DNA from: CALMEC01 sp963765105
Lineage (GTDB): Bacteria > Actinomycetota > Thermoleophilia > Miltoncostaeales > Miltoncostaeaceae
Assembly: GCA_963765105.1 (NCBI GenBank)
Contig: CAVXUW010000002.1
Location: forward strand, 1,240,001-1,304,000
Reading direction: 5' to 3'
Length of the DNA stretch: 64,000 nt
Each line of letters begins with the position of its first letter. The first letter of the stretch is position 1. A program made the position numbers and the translations under genes. This document shows positions 33,780-43,067 of this stretch, piece after piece. The notes beneath the pieces were generated by a model. That model was not told where the DNA came from and ran no database searches. It saw nothing but the letters and a program-made list of their open reading frames with translations.

Positions 33780-34192
33780 GCTGTACTTCGCGGGGTTAAG
33801 ACAGAGCACGAACTTTGTTGATTCTGTCTCGCGGGAGACCTGCGTTGCCGTCGCGGAAGGACAGCGGCTCGTATCAGCTGTGCCATGACCTTCTCGGTCA
33901 CCTTCAGCCCATCGGGCTCGGGTGGCCGGTCGTTTCGAGCTTCCCGTTGTCGCCGACCAAAATGCAGTCCCCGACGGCGATCGTGTTGAACGCATCCGAA
34001 CCGCCACAGCCGCCGACAACGACCGCGATGAGTGCCGGGACGATGCACTTCGCACGGACGGGGTTGTCGTCGCTGCCCTCCGTCGTCCGCTCTCGCTGCG
34101 CTGCCTTCAGAACCCGTTGCATCCGTAGTGGAGTCAGGGGGTGTGTCCCGGTCCGAATCCGGGAGAGAGCCTGCTGGGCCGTCGGTCGACAT
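33780..34192 (-). pseudogene. decayed paralogue of the next membrane-anchored protein
   Basis: From ATG 34192 the minus strand reads MSTDGPAGSLPDSD, similar to the start of the intact neighbour (MSTEGPNDPTPDP), but the frame is then lost. Matching pieces continue in other frames: VPALIAVVVGG and GDCILVGDNGKLET (frame of 33904-34122), DGLKVTEKVMAQ (first frame) and TKFVLCLNPAK (a third frame). At least two frameshifts are needed to align it with the neighbour. Its 3' end approaches the tRNA-Asn gene. Confidence 0.7.
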
Positions 34193-34367
34193 CGAAAAGC
34201 GCCTCTCTCACGAGTAACCTGCTGCGGGAGGTCTCAGGTACTCGCACAGACGGCGACCACCAATGGTCCGTTTCCTCGGACGCACCGACTCGGTGAAACC
34301 CGGTCCGCCGACACGGGAAGAATGGCCGTAGGCGCAACACGCGTCGCGCCTACGGGATCACCCTCGA

Positions 34368-34838
34368 TTACTTTGCCGCACCGAGGCACAAGACGAACTT
34401 GTTTGAGCCGCGTTCTTGGCTGTACGCGCTCGTCACCTTCGGGTCGAGGCAGCCGGAACTCACCGTGGTGTCGTCGATCTTCTTGATGACTTTGAACGCC
34501 CCATTTGCATCACAACTCGACGTCTTGATGCCGTTCTCACCATCGCGTACGACGCATTCACCAGCTTTGATCTTCGAGGCCGAGTCGGTGGCGCCACGAA
34601 TGGCGTTGACCGCGAAGAACGCAACGATCGCTGCGACCACTCCGGCGATTACGCGCTTCAGTCCTGAGATGCGGCGCTTCGGTGGGGCCCCGCCACTCAT
34701 GTTTGGTGCCACAGCCTCATGTGTCACATCGGCAACCGGATCCCCCACCGGTTCGGAAACCACATCCGGGACCGCATCGGGGGTAACGGCATCCGGGAGA
34801 GGGTCAGGTGTGGGGTCGTTCGGGCCTTCGGTCGACAT
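34368..34838 (-). CDS. hypothetical membrane-anchored protein
   Basis: A 156-residue protein. Residues 1-45 are Pro/Asp/Val-rich and cytoplasmic; a membrane span follows (RVIAGVVAAIVAFFAVNAI, about 63-81). The outer part of about 70 residues has four Cys (AGECVVRDG, SSCDANGAFKV, SGCLDPK, KFVLCLGAAK) that probably form two disulfides. The pattern of a short extracellular Cys-rich domain after one span is common in actinobacterial proteins of unknown role. A decayed paralogue lies 175 bp downstream. Confidence 0.7.
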   Translation of the reverse strand: MSTEGPNDPTPDPLPDAVTPDAVPDVVSEPVGDPVADVTHEAVAPNMSGGAPPKRRISGLKRVIAGVVAAIVAFFAVNAIRGATDSASKIKAGECVVRDGENGIKTSSCDANGAFKVIKKIDDTTVSSGCLDPKVTSAYSQERGSNKFVLCLGAAK

Positions 34839-34908
34839 ACGGACGCGCCTTTCTTACGGGGCTTCGGTCATCGAGACCATACGTAGGAGATCGGGAGCGC
34901 CACTACTC

Positions 34909-35709
34909 CTACTCCCCGTTCGATGAATTCCCGAGGGCCGCTGCGATTTGTGTGCCGTAGATGTCGAGTGCCGCCTCGGCTCCGTTACCCGCATCGTCGA
35001 TCACGCGGAGGATCTGGCTGCCGATGATGACGCCGTCGGCGTGAGCGCCCACGGCTGATGCGTCCGCGGGCGTGCGGACACCAAAACCGACGGCCAAGGG
35101 CGCGTCGATCGCTCGGCGGGCGCGGCCGAGGAAATCGAGCAGCCCGGCGTCAACCTGGATGCCTCCGCCGGTGACACCCGTTACGGCGACGCAGTAGACA
35201 AAACCCTGGGCGCGACGACCGATGGCGGCCAGACGCTCGTCGCTGGAGGTGGGCGCGGCCAACGGGATCAACGCCACCCCCGCCTTGGCCGCCGCGTCAT
35301 GAACGTCGTCGCTCTCATCAATCGGCAGATCGGGAATGATGACGCCCGCAACACCTGCCGCCGCAGCACGTTCCAGAAAAACGCGGGCGCCGTTCACGAG
35401 CACTGTGTTGAGGTAGGTCATCACCACCACTGGCGGGCCGTCGCGAAGCTCAGCGGCCATTGCCAGCACCTGGTCGGGCGTGGTTCCCCCGTTCAGCGCC
35501 GTCTGTCCCGCTGCCTGGATCGTGGGGCCGTCGGCCAGCGGATCCGAGAACGGGATGCCCAGCTCGAGGATGTCGGCATGGGGTGCAAGCGCGCGGGCGT
35601 GGCGGATGGTTGCCGCAGCATTCGGGTAGCCGCCCATGAGGTAGGGGATGAACAGCGGTCGCCCCGCATCGCGAAAAGCCCGTTCAAGCCGGGCAGCCCC
35701 GTCAGCCAT
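34909..35709 (-). CDS. trpA: tryptophan synthase alpha subunit
   Basis: A 266-residue TIM barrel that cleaves indole-3-glycerol phosphate to indole, passed to TrpB through a tunnel. The catalytic Glu49 and Asp60 (LELGIPFSDPLADGP) sit at the same numbers as in the E. coli enzyme. The phosphate-binding region reads VGFGVRTPADA near 208-218. ATG 35709 overlaps the end of trpB by 8 nt. It is the last gene of the kinase-trpF-trpB-trpA series. Confidence 0.97.
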   Translation of the reverse strand: MADGAARLERAFRDAGRPLFIPYLMGGYPNAAATIRHARALAPHADILELGIPFSDPLADGPTIQAAGQTALNGGTTPDQVLAMAAELRDGPPVVVMTYLNTVLVNGARVFLERAAAAGVAGVIIPDLPIDESDDVHDAAAKAGVALIPLAAPTSSDERLAAIGRRAQGFVYCVAVTGVTGGGIQVDAGLLDFLGRARRAIDAPLAVGFGVRTPADASAVGAHADGVIIGSQILRVIDDAGNGAEAALDIYGTQIAAALGNSSNGE

Positions 35710-36877
35710 CGACACCAAGTGCCGCGCCGACGGAATCGACGTCCTTGTCACCCCGGCCGGAGAAGCAGACCACCACGGGGCCATCGGTGCCGGTGAGCCC
35801 GTCCAGCCTCGCAACGGCGTGCGATGTCTCGAGCGCCGGGATGATTCCCTCACGGCGCGTGCACAGCTGAAAGGCCTCAAGCGCTTCGGCGTCAGTTGCG
35901 TTGACGTACCGCACGCGACCCTGATCGCGAAGCCACGAGTGTTCGGGACCGACACCGGGGTAGTCGAGCCCGGCGGAGATGGAATGCGCCTCGATCACCT
36001 GGCCGTCGTCGTCGTGGAGGAGGTACGAATAGCTACCGTGGAGAACCCCGGGACGCCCCGCCGTGAGCGGCGCGCCATGCTGGCCGGATTCGATGCCGTG
36101 CCCTGCCGCTTCCACCCCGATGAGGTCGACGGCGGCGTCGCCGAGAAAGGCGCGGAACATGCCGATGGCGTTCGATCCGCCGCCGATGCAGGCGATGACG
36201 GCCGCGGGCAAGCGCCCCTCCTCGGCCTGAACCTGCTCGCGTGTTTCATTACCGATGACCGACTGGAAGTCGGCGACGATCTCCGGGTACGGCGCCGGGC
36301 CCACCGCCGAGCCGATCACGTAATGCGTGGTACGCACGTTGGTGACCCAGTCACGGATGGCTTCACTCGTGGCGTCTTTCAACGTGGCGCTGCCGGAGTC
36401 GACCGGCAGAACCTCGGCCCCCAACATGCGCATGCGCACAACGTTGAGGCGCTGGCGCTCCATGTCGGTACGCCCCATGTAGACCGAACAGCCGAAACCC
36501 AGAAGCGCCGCAGCGGTAGCCGTGGCCACCCCATGCTGGCCCGCGCCGGTCTCGGCGATGATGCGCTGCTTCCCCATCCGTTTGGCCAGCAATACCTGGC
36601 CGAGGGCGTTGTTGATCTTGTGGGCCCCGGTGTGACACAGATCCTCACGCTTGAGGTAGAGACAATCGATGCCGAAGTGCTCGCCCAGGCGCCGAGCGCG
36701 GTAGAGCGGCGTGGGACGTCCAACGAAGCTGCTGAGGAGCCCGTCGAACTCCGTGCGAAAGACCGGGTCGTCGCGATACTGGTCAAACGCCGCAGTGAGC
36801 TCGTCAAGAGCACCGATGACCGTCTCGGGGACGTACCGGCCGCCGTACGGCCCGAAGCGGGTGGCAATCTCGCTCAA
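35702..36877 (-). CDS. trpB: tryptophan synthase beta subunit
   Basis: A 391-residue PLP enzyme that joins indole and serine to make tryptophan. The PLP-binding Lys87 is in HTGAHKINN, the Glu of AETGAGQHG is near 109-117, and the phosphate loop is GGGSNAIG (about 233-240). It overlaps trpF by 4 nt and trpA by 8 nt, so it is translationally coupled at both ends. Confidence 0.97.
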   Translation of the reverse strand: MSEIATRFGPYGGRYVPETVIGALDELTAAFDQYRDDPVFRTEFDGLLSSFVGRPTPLYRARRLGEHFGIDCLYLKREDLCHTGAHKINNALGQVLLAKRMGKQRIIAETGAGQHGVATATAAALLGFGCSVYMGRTDMERQRLNVVRMRMLGAEVLPVDSGSATLKDATSEAIRDWVTNVRTTHYVIGSAVGPAPYPEIVADFQSVIGNETREQVQAEEGRLPAAVIACIGGGSNAIGMFRAFLGDAAVDLIGVEAAGHGIESGQHGAPLTAGRPGVLHGSYSYLLHDDDGQVIEAHSISAGLDYPGVGPEHSWLRDQGRVRYVNATDAEALEAFQLCTRREGIIPALETSHAVARLDGLTGTDGPVVVCFSGRGDKDVDSVGAALGVDG

Positions 36878-37521
36878 CTGGCGCTTCCCACCGGCGTGGC
36901 CTGGCGTACAGCCTCGACAAAAGAGGTGACCTTCGCGAGGTCCTTGCGACCGGGGGCGCTCTCCACCCCGCTCGAGACATCAACAAACGCCGGACGACAT
37001 CGCACCACGGCAGTGCGGACGTTGTAGGGGTTGAGCCCACCCGCCAAGAGGTACGGCCGTCCGATGCCCTCGTCACCGAGAAGGCCCCAGTCGAATGTGG
37101 TGCCCGTACCACCATGGCGACCCGCCACCGCGGCATCCACCAACACCAAGTCGGCGGTGCTGGCGCGAGCAGCTGCAAGTGCCCCCGGACCGTCGATCGA
37201 AAAGCCTTGGATGACCGTGCACCCGGCCGCCGCGGCAACCGCCGCAACATCGACACGTTCGCCGTGCAGCTGCGCATGGGTGAGCCCGGCCCCGACCACC
37301 GCCGTAGCGACCTCGTCGGGAGTGGGGTTTACGAACACCCCCACCCGCTGAGTCTCCCGGGGCAGACGGTCAGTTATCGCGCGCGCACGGGCAACGTCGA
37401 CTCGCCGCGAACTCTCCTCGGCAAAGACCATTCCGATGGCCCACACCCCGAGCTCGGCGCATGCGGCAGCCTCGTCGGGATCGGTGAGCCCACAGATCTT
37501 GACGCGCGTTGGCTCAGGCAC
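36874..37521 (-). CDS. trpF: phosphoribosylanthranilate isomerase
   Basis: A 215-residue TIM barrel for step three of tryptophan synthesis. The entry motif VKICGL carries the catalytic Cys, and the catalytic Asp is in LVLVDAAVAGRHGGTG. LLAGGLNPYNV and VDVSSGVE are the phosphate-binding turns. GTG 37521 overlaps the stop of the upstream histidine kinase gene by 8 nt. Frames farther upstream belong to the kinase region in another frame. Confidence 0.95.
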   Translation of the reverse strand: MPEPTRVKICGLTDPDEAAACAELGVWAIGMVFAEESSRRVDVARARAITDRLPRETQRVGVFVNPTPDEVATAVVGAGLTHAQLHGERVDVAAVAAAAGCTVIQGFSIDGPGALAAARASTADLVLVDAAVAGRHGGTGTTFDWGLLGDEGIGRPYLLAGGLNPYNVRTAVVRCRPAFVDVSSGVESAPGRKDLAKVTSFVEAVRQATPVGSAS

Positions 37522-38746
37522 CGAGCTGCACCAGCCGGCCCCGTTCGGCCCCACGCCACCGCGGCAAAAACACCGTGATGAGGGAGCCGGAGCCCGGCCG
37601 GCTCCACACGTCGAGCGACCCACCAAGCAGCTGGGCTCGATCACGCATGCCGAACAGGCCGAACCGCGCCTGTGGCTGCCCCGGGGTGGGGCGCCGCACG
37701 TCGTCGGGTTCGAAGCCACGGCCGTTGTCGCGAACCTCCATCGTGATTCCCGCCGGTCCTTCGCGCAGCCGCACCGTCACCTCGGTGGCCGACCCGTGGC
37801 GTGCCGCGTTGTTGAGCGCCTCCTGAAGGATGCGATAGAAGGTGATCTTCTGCGACAGCGACACCCGCGCATCGGGGAACTCACCGCTTGAGACGTAGTC
37901 GACACCCGTTCCGTGTTGCGCCTCGAAGGCCCGCACCGCGCCACCGAGGATCTCTGGCAGCGTGCGGTCCTCGAACTGGGCGGGGCGTAGATGGCCGATC
38001 AGCTCACGCATCTCCTGCAGAGCACCACCCAAGGTCTCGTAGATACGACCGAGGCTGGGGCGGAGCTTCTCGGGAAGCACGGCACCCTCGGTCTCGGCGT
38101 CGTCCAGATCGGCCTCGAGGAGTTGCACTTCAAGAAGTGCGACGGAAAGCTGCTGGGTGGGACCGTCGTGAATGTCCAGGCCAATACGACCGAGCATGCG
38201 CTCGTCGCCCTCGAGGATCTGGGCCATGGCCCGTTCGAGTGTCTCGTAGAGGCGAACCTGCTCCATGAGCACACCCACGCGCTCCACGCCGATACGGGCG
38301 GCATGACGACGTATCGGGGATTCCGAAAGCGGTTCGGCCCCGGCCACCCACACAACACCGAGTGAACGATCGGACGAGCGAACCGGAAGGGCAAGCGCAT
38401 GGCTCAGCCCCGCGGCCTTGAGCGCCTCGGGAAGCGCACCCTCATCAACCTCGAGCTCCAGGCCTTCTCCGTGCGCCTGGCCGGCAACACCATCGGAGAG
38501 CGGAGCGTTGTCGAACCCCGATGCGCCACCGTCGAAGTTGACCGCCCCCACCACCGTAAAGCGTCCCTCGCGCGGATCTGCCGCCTGCAAGACCGCTGCA
38601 CCTCCGCCGAGCGCCTCGACAATGCACCGCAGGAGACGGCCGATATCCGCTGTGGCGTCGCCGTTCGGCAAACTCGCTTCGGTAACCGCCAGCAGAGCCG
38701 AAATCGAATCGTGGTCGTAGGTCTCGACGTGTTCCATTGCAGCCAT
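37514..38746 (-). CDS. GAF-containing histidine kinase (NarL type)
   Basis: A 410-residue soluble sensor kinase without membrane spans. A GAF-like domain (about 30-165) senses an internal signal. The HisKA_3 dimerisation helix has the phospho-acceptor His193 in GLDIHDGPTQQL. The HATPase domain has the N-box LQEALNNAARHG, EVRDNGRGFEP and FGLFGMRDRAQLLGG. The probable partner is the LuxR-type regulator at 39445-40101, divergently encoded. Its stop overlaps trpF, so the kinase and trpFBA seem to form one transcript. Confidence 0.9.
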   Translation of the reverse strand: MAAMEHVETYDHDSISALLAVTEASLPNGDATADIGRLLRCIVEALGGGAAVLQAADPREGRFTVVGAVNFDGGASGFDNAPLSDGVAGQAHGEGLELEVDEGALPEALKAAGLSHALALPVRSSDRSLGVVWVAGAEPLSESPIRRHAARIGVERVGVLMEQVRLYETLERAMAQILEGDERMLGRIGLDIHDGPTQQLSVALLEVQLLEADLDDAETEGAVLPEKLRPSLGRIYETLGGALQEMRELIGHLRPAQFEDRTLPEILGGAVRAFEAQHGTGVDYVSSGEFPDARVSLSQKITFYRILQEALNNAARHGSATEVTVRLREGPAGITMEVRDNGRGFEPDDVRRPTPGQPQARFGLFGMRDRAQLLGGSLDVWSRPGSGSLITVFLPRWRGAERGRLVQLGA

Positions 38747-38994
38747 TTAGTCTAGTGGTCCCACGCGAACATTCGCCACGAAAACATGAGCCCCGTCCCG
38801 CGAGAACCGATCGACGCGGAGAAATCGAAGCCGTCGAACCCCCCGAATCTGTGTAAATCGTCCAATCGACCCGAAAAGACCCGACTTTCGGACAGGCGAT
38901 ACTGGCAGGACGTACAGGTCTATTAGCCAACCAGATGCGTATGCTTTTTCGCAAGAGACAACGTCCTCCTCGTCGAGGTTCAGGTAGCAATTCT

Positions 38995-39372
38995 GTGATT
39001 CGCGTTCTTCTTGCCGACGATAACCCGCAGTTCCGCTCCGCCCTTCGGCGGTTGCTGGAGCGCGACCCCCTGATCGACGTCGTGGGAGAAGCCGAAAACG
39101 GCATAGCGGCAACGGACATGGCCGAAGAGATGCACCCCGACATCCTTTTGATGGATGTCTCGATGCCGGGGCTCGACGGGATCGGCGCCACCGCCGAAGT
39201 GGCCGAGCGGTGCCCCGACGTGACGGTGCTGCTGCTGTCGATCGGAAACAAGCCCCATGAGGTTGCCGCGGGCCTCGCCGCCGGCGCCGCCGAGTACCTC
39301 ACCAAAGGCGCATCGGCAAACGAGATCGTCGACGCGATCAAGCGTTACGGCGCCCTCGCGCACCACAGCTAG
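38995..39372 (+). CDS. stand-alone response-regulator receiver
   Basis: A single CheY-like receiver of 125 residues from GTG 38995 (an ATG at 38935 would add a basic 20-residue extension). The acidic pocket is ADD near 8-9, the phospho-acceptor is Asp54 in LLMDVSMPGLDG, and the switch residues are Ser in LLLSIG and Lys in YLTKG. No output domain is present. It diverges from the histidine kinase and may compete with the LuxR-type regulator for its phosphate. Confidence 0.85.
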   Translation: MIRVLLADDNPQFRSALRRLLERDPLIDVVGEAENGIAATDMAEEMHPDILLMDVSMPGLDGIGATAEVAERCPDVTVLLLSIGNKPHEVAAGLAAGAAEYLTKGASANEIVDAIKRYGALAHHS

Positions 39373-39444
39373 TCCAGCGCAAACATCCGTGGCATCAGAC
39401 GCCGCAGGCGTCGGGTAGGCTCCCTAGACGTTCCGAGGAGTCCT

Positions 39445-40101
39445 GTGACATCGAAACCCGCGCTTCGGGTGGCAATCGCCGACGATCATCGATTGATGCT
39501 CGATGGAATTCGCCGTGCTTTGGAAACGGCACCGGACATCGAGGTGGTTGCCGAGGCGATGAGCGGCGACGAGATGCTGAAGCTCCTCCCCGGCGTAATG
39601 CCCGACGTGGTCATACTCGACCTGCGCATGCCCAACGGCGACGGCCTCGACACGCTGAGCCGTATCCGGGAGGCCCATCCCGGTATGAAGGTCATCATCC
39701 TGTCGATGTTTGAGGATTCCGAGCACATCGATCAGGCACTACAGCGCGGCGCCGACGGATACGTCGTGAAATCCATCAATCCGCTGGATCTCCCCTCCAC
39801 CGTTCGCCAGGTCGTCGATGGCACTGTGCATCTGCGCAGCGTCGCCACTGCCGCGGCGGCCGCATCAACGGACTTGGGCACCGAAGCCACACGCGGGGCT
39901 CCCGGGGGAACGCTCACCGAACGTGAGCTCTCCATATTGAAGCTGGTGGCCGAAGGGCTGTCCAACCTGGACATCGCCAACCGCTTGTTCGTAACGGAAC
40001 AGACCGTCAAGTTCCACCTGTCGAACATCTACCGCAAGCTCGGTGTGTCGAACCGCACGGAGGCAACGCGTTATGCCTACCGTGCCAAGCTCATCGACTG
40101 A
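39445..40101 (+). CDS. NarL/LuxR-family response regulator
   Basis: A 218-residue two-domain regulator. The receiver (about 8-122) has Asp59 in VVILDLRMPNGDG and Lys in GYVVKSINP. After an Ala/Thr linker comes the LuxR-type helix-turn-helix (LTERELSILKLVAEGLSNLD and FVTEQTVKFHLSNIYRKLGV). It is the expected partner of the NarL-type kinase. GTG 39445 follows GAGGAG at good spacing. Confidence 0.93.
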   Translation: MTSKPALRVAIADDHRLMLDGIRRALETAPDIEVVAEAMSGDEMLKLLPGVMPDVVILDLRMPNGDGLDTLSRIREAHPGMKVIILSMFEDSEHIDQALQRGADGYVVKSINPLDLPSTVRQVVDGTVHLRSVATAAAAASTDLGTEATRGAPGGTLTERELSILKLVAEGLSNLDIANRLFVTEQTVKFHLSNIYRKLGVSNRTEATRYAYRAKLID

Positions 40102-40105
40102 TTTC

Positions 40106-40120
40106 GGGGTCATTGACCCC
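40106..40120. promoter_or_regulatory. 15-bp dyad GGGGTCA-T-TGACCCC
   Basis: A perfect inverted repeat with 7-bp arms and one central base lies 5 bp after the response-regulator stop and 63 bp before corA. The loop is too short for a good RNA hairpin and no T-run follows, so an operator is more likely than a terminator. Confidence 0.35.
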
Positions 40121-40182
40121 GTGAGCTATTGTGTCGGCGATGGCCGGCACGATGATCCACGCAACGACAACGGGACGAGGCG

Positions 40183-41181
40183 ATGATGGCGAGCCTCCCC
40201 AAAATCCGTCGTTCACGCGTCTCAAGCCGCGCCGCGACGGCGCCGCCCGCTGACCGAACCACTCCGGACATCCAGCGCCTCGATGCGTTCGGATTGACCT
40301 GGCTCAACATCGACGGCCCCACGGCCGCAGATGCGCAGTGGTTGACAGCGAACTTCGAGTTCCACGAGCTGGACATCGAGGATGTGCTCTCACGCCGTCA
40401 GCAGCGCTCGAAGATCGACGTCTACGCCGATCACCTCTTCATCGTCCTGCACTTTCCGCGCTTCGACAAGGTGACGAAGCGTATGCAGGCGGCCGAACTC
40501 AACATCTTCGTCGCCGAGGACCTCGTCATCACCCTGCCAAAAGAGCCGCTGAAGCCCCTCTCGGCGCTGTGGGCTCAGTGCCAGGCACGTGACGACGTCC
40601 GTGAGCAGCAGATGAGCAAGGGGTCGGGCTACCTCGTGTACGAGCTGGTCGACCGGATGTACGACTACTGCTTCCCCATCCTCAACAAGATCGGCCACAA
40701 ACTCGACGAGATCGAAGACGATATCTTCGACGGCAAGAGCGATGAGGCAGTGCAGCGTATCTCCACCGCCAAGCAGGAGATCATCAACTACCGCAAAATC
40801 ATCAAGCCGCAGCGGCCCACGCTGCGCGGTTTGGAGCGCACCACCCAGCGCTACGCCCCGCAGGATCTGGAGCTGTACTTCGACGACATCGTCGACAAGA
40901 ACGAGCGCATCTGGGACGAGCTGGAGAACTACAAGGAGGTTGTCGAGGCCCTCGACGCCACCATCGAATCGGTCATCCGCAACCGCCAAAACGACCTCAT
41001 CCGCGTGCTGACCATGCTCTCCGCCGTGCTTCTCCCCCTCACCCTGGTCACGGGCTTCTTCGGTCAGAACATTCCGTTGCCGTTTGCCGAGCACTGGTGG
41101 TCAAACCTGATCGTCCTGGGGATCATGGGCGTCATCGGCGGCGGCATGGCCTGGTACTTTCGTCGCAAACGCTGGCTCTAG
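40183..41181 (+). CDS. CorA-family divalent cation transporter
   Basis: A 332-residue CorA-type channel. The long cytoplasmic domain ends in a stalk helix (LDATIESVIRNRQNDLIRVL), followed by two spans (TMLSAVLLPLTLVTGFF and LIVLGIMGVIGGGMAWYF) and a basic tail. The pore signature is GQN (FFGQNIPLPF) in place of the usual GMN, and the exterior loop is short. This variant is found in some CorA relatives; magnesium is the likely but unproven substrate. Confidence 0.88.
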   Translation: MMASLPKIRRSRVSSRAATAPPADRTTPDIQRLDAFGLTWLNIDGPTAADAQWLTANFEFHELDIEDVLSRRQQRSKIDVYADHLFIVLHFPRFDKVTKRMQAAELNIFVAEDLVITLPKEPLKPLSALWAQCQARDDVREQQMSKGSGYLVYELVDRMYDYCFPILNKIGHKLDEIEDDIFDGKSDEAVQRISTAKQEIINYRKIIKPQRPTLRGLERTTQRYAPQDLELYFDDIVDKNERIWDELENYKEVVEALDATIESVIRNRQNDLIRVLTMLSAVLLPLTLVTGFFGQNIPLPFAEHWWSNLIVLGIMGVIGGGMAWYFRRKRWL

Positions 41182-41191
41182 CGGTTTCGTC

Positions 41192-41683
41192 GTGACGCGC
41201 GACATCATGTGGGCGCCGTGGCGCATGGGCTATGTCGCCGGTGATGAGGGCCGCTCCGATGGCTGCGTCTTCTGTGAGTTGCCCGCCCAGGGCGACGACG
41301 CGGCCACCTATATCCTGCACCGCGGTCAGCGGGCCTACGTCATCATGAACCGCTTCCCGTACAACAACGGCCATGCGATGGTGGTGCCCATCGACCACGC
41401 ACCCGCACTAACCGACCTTGCCCCAGAGGTCACTCAGGAACTGATGGAATTGACGCGAACCGCCCAGACTGTGATCGGCAACGCCATGCGCCCGCACGGC
41501 TTCAACGTCGGCATGAACCAGGGCCGTGCCGCCGGCGCCGGAATCGACGAGCACCTGCACATCCATGTGCTTCCGCGCTGGGTGGGTGACACGAACTTCA
41601 TGCCCGCACTGAGCGACACTCGGGTGATGCCACAGCACCTTGATGAGACGTACGCACTTCTGGCCGACGGGTTTCGCGCATGA
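41192..41683 (+). CDS. HIT-family hydrolase/AP4A phosphorylase-like
   Basis: A 163-residue histidine-triad protein. The triad is HLHIHVLPRW (His121, 123, 125). The N-terminus MWAPWRMGYV with a CVFCE zinc-like pair and the GFNVGMNQG segment are typical of actinobacterial AP4A phosphorylase-type HIT proteins. It should act on dinucleotide polyphosphates or nucleoside phosphoramidates. The start (GTG 41192) is 10 bp after corA, and its stop overlaps the next gene by ATGA. Confidence 0.9.
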   Translation: MTRDIMWAPWRMGYVAGDEGRSDGCVFCELPAQGDDAATYILHRGQRAYVIMNRFPYNNGHAMVVPIDHAPALTDLAPEVTQELMELTRTAQTVIGNAMRPHGFNVGMNQGRAAGAGIDEHLHIHVLPRWVGDTNFMPALSDTRVMPQHLDETYALLADGFRA

Positions 41684-43041
41684 CCCTCGATCCGAGCATT
41701 TTCAAGGCCTACGACGTCCGCGGGGTCTACCCCGGTGAGCTTGACGAGGAGGGAGCCGAGCGCCTCGGACGGGTGTTCCCCAGCCTGGTCAACGCCACCC
41801 GCATCGCCGTGGGTCACGACACGCGCCTGTCGTCGCCGTCAATCAGCGCAGCCTTCTGCGCGGGGGCGCGCACCGCCGGAGCCGATGTGTGCGAGCTGGG
41901 ACTGGCCGCTACCGAGATGGTCTACTTCGCCGTCGCCGACGGTGGCTACGAGGCCGGCGTGGCGATCACCGCCAGCCACAACCCGCCGAAGTACACCGGC
42001 ATGAAACTCGTCACCGCCGGGGCGCTGCCCCTGTCCGGCGACGAGGGCATCGGCGAGTTGGGTCGCCGCGCGCGTGCCGAGCTACCGCCCCCCTCCGAGG
42101 TTTCGGGTGTCACGTCGACCGACCCGGGCCTGCTGAACCGGTTCGTCGACGCCTCCATGGGCTTCGTCGACCCCTCACGAATCACCGGCCTGCGCGTGGT
42201 GATGGACGCGGCCAACGGCATGGCCGGCCTCTACCTCCCCGCGGTGATCGAGCGCCTCGACATCGACGCGGTGCCGTTCTTCCTCGAGCTGGACGGCAAC
42301 TTCCCCAACCACGAGCCCAACCCACTCCTCGACGAGAACCGCGAGTTCATCGAGGCCGCCGTCGTTCGTGAAGGCGCCGACCTGGGCATCGCGTGGGACG
42401 GCGACGCCGACCGGTGTTTTTTCATCGACGACCAGGGCCAGTTCGTCCCGGGCGACTTCCTCACCGCGCTCCTGGCGCGTCACCTGATGGCGACGCATGG
42501 GCCCAGCACCATCGTTTACGACCTGCGCGCCTCATGGGCGGTGCGCGACACCGTGCTTGCCGCCGGTGGCGTTGCGGACGAACACCGCGTGGGGCATGCC
42601 TTCATCAAGCGCCGCATGCGTGAGGTCGATGCCCTGTTTGCCGGTGAGGTCAGCGGGCATTACTACTTCCGCGATTTCTCGTTTGCCGACACTGGGCTCG
42701 TCCCGGCGCTACTCGTGCTGGAGCTTGTGGCCACGTCGGGGAAGACGCTGTCCGAGTTGATCGCCGAGTTCCGGGTGAAGTACCACATCTCGGGCGAGAT
42801 CAACTCCACCGTCACCGATGCCGCAGGGGTGCTTCAGCGACTGCGCGAACGCTACGCTGATGGTGTGCAAACCGAGATCGACGGGCTCTCCGTGGCGTAT
42901 GACGACTGGCACTTCAACGTCCGTTCGTCCAACACCGAACCGTTGGTCCGACTCAACCTGGAGTCATTGGTGTCGGCCGACGACATGGAGCGACGCCGCG
43001 ATGAGGTGCTCGGCCTCATCCGCGCGGACGGCACGTCATAG
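41680..43041 (+). CDS. manB: phosphomannomutase/phosphoglucomutase
   Basis: A 453-residue alpha-D-phosphohexomutase that interconverts hexose 6- and 1-phosphates for cell-wall sugars. The phosphoserine is Ser99 in TASHNPP; the metal loop is WDGDADRCFF (about 240-249); the sugar loop is FAGEVSGHYYF; the phosphate loop is RSSNTEPLVRL near the C-terminus. All four landmarks are intact. Its ATG overlaps the HIT gene stop. Confidence 0.92.
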   Translation: MTLDPSIFKAYDVRGVYPGELDEEGAERLGRVFPSLVNATRIAVGHDTRLSSPSISAAFCAGARTAGADVCELGLAATEMVYFAVADGGYEAGVAITASHNPPKYTGMKLVTAGALPLSGDEGIGELGRRARAELPPPSEVSGVTSTDPGLLNRFVDASMGFVDPSRITGLRVVMDAANGMAGLYLPAVIERLDIDAVPFFLELDGNFPNHEPNPLLDENREFIEAAVVREGADLGIAWDGDADRCFFIDDQGQFVPGDFLTALLARHLMATHGPSTIVYDLRASWAVRDTVLAAGGVADEHRVGHAFIKRRMREVDALFAGEVSGHYYFRDFSFADTGLVPALLVLELVATSGKTLSELIAEFRVKYHISGEINSTVTDAAGVLQRLRERYADGVQTEIDGLSVAYDDWHFNVRSSNTEPLVRLNLESLVSADDMERRRDEVLGLIRADGTS

Positions 43042-43067
43042 CCGCGAGCGCTGGGCCCATCAGTTCC

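Noticed and set aside
33685..33888. Plus-strand frame starting MVEHPAVNRRVVGSSP
   Set aside because: This is a translation of the tRNA-Asn gene, a well-known false gene call.
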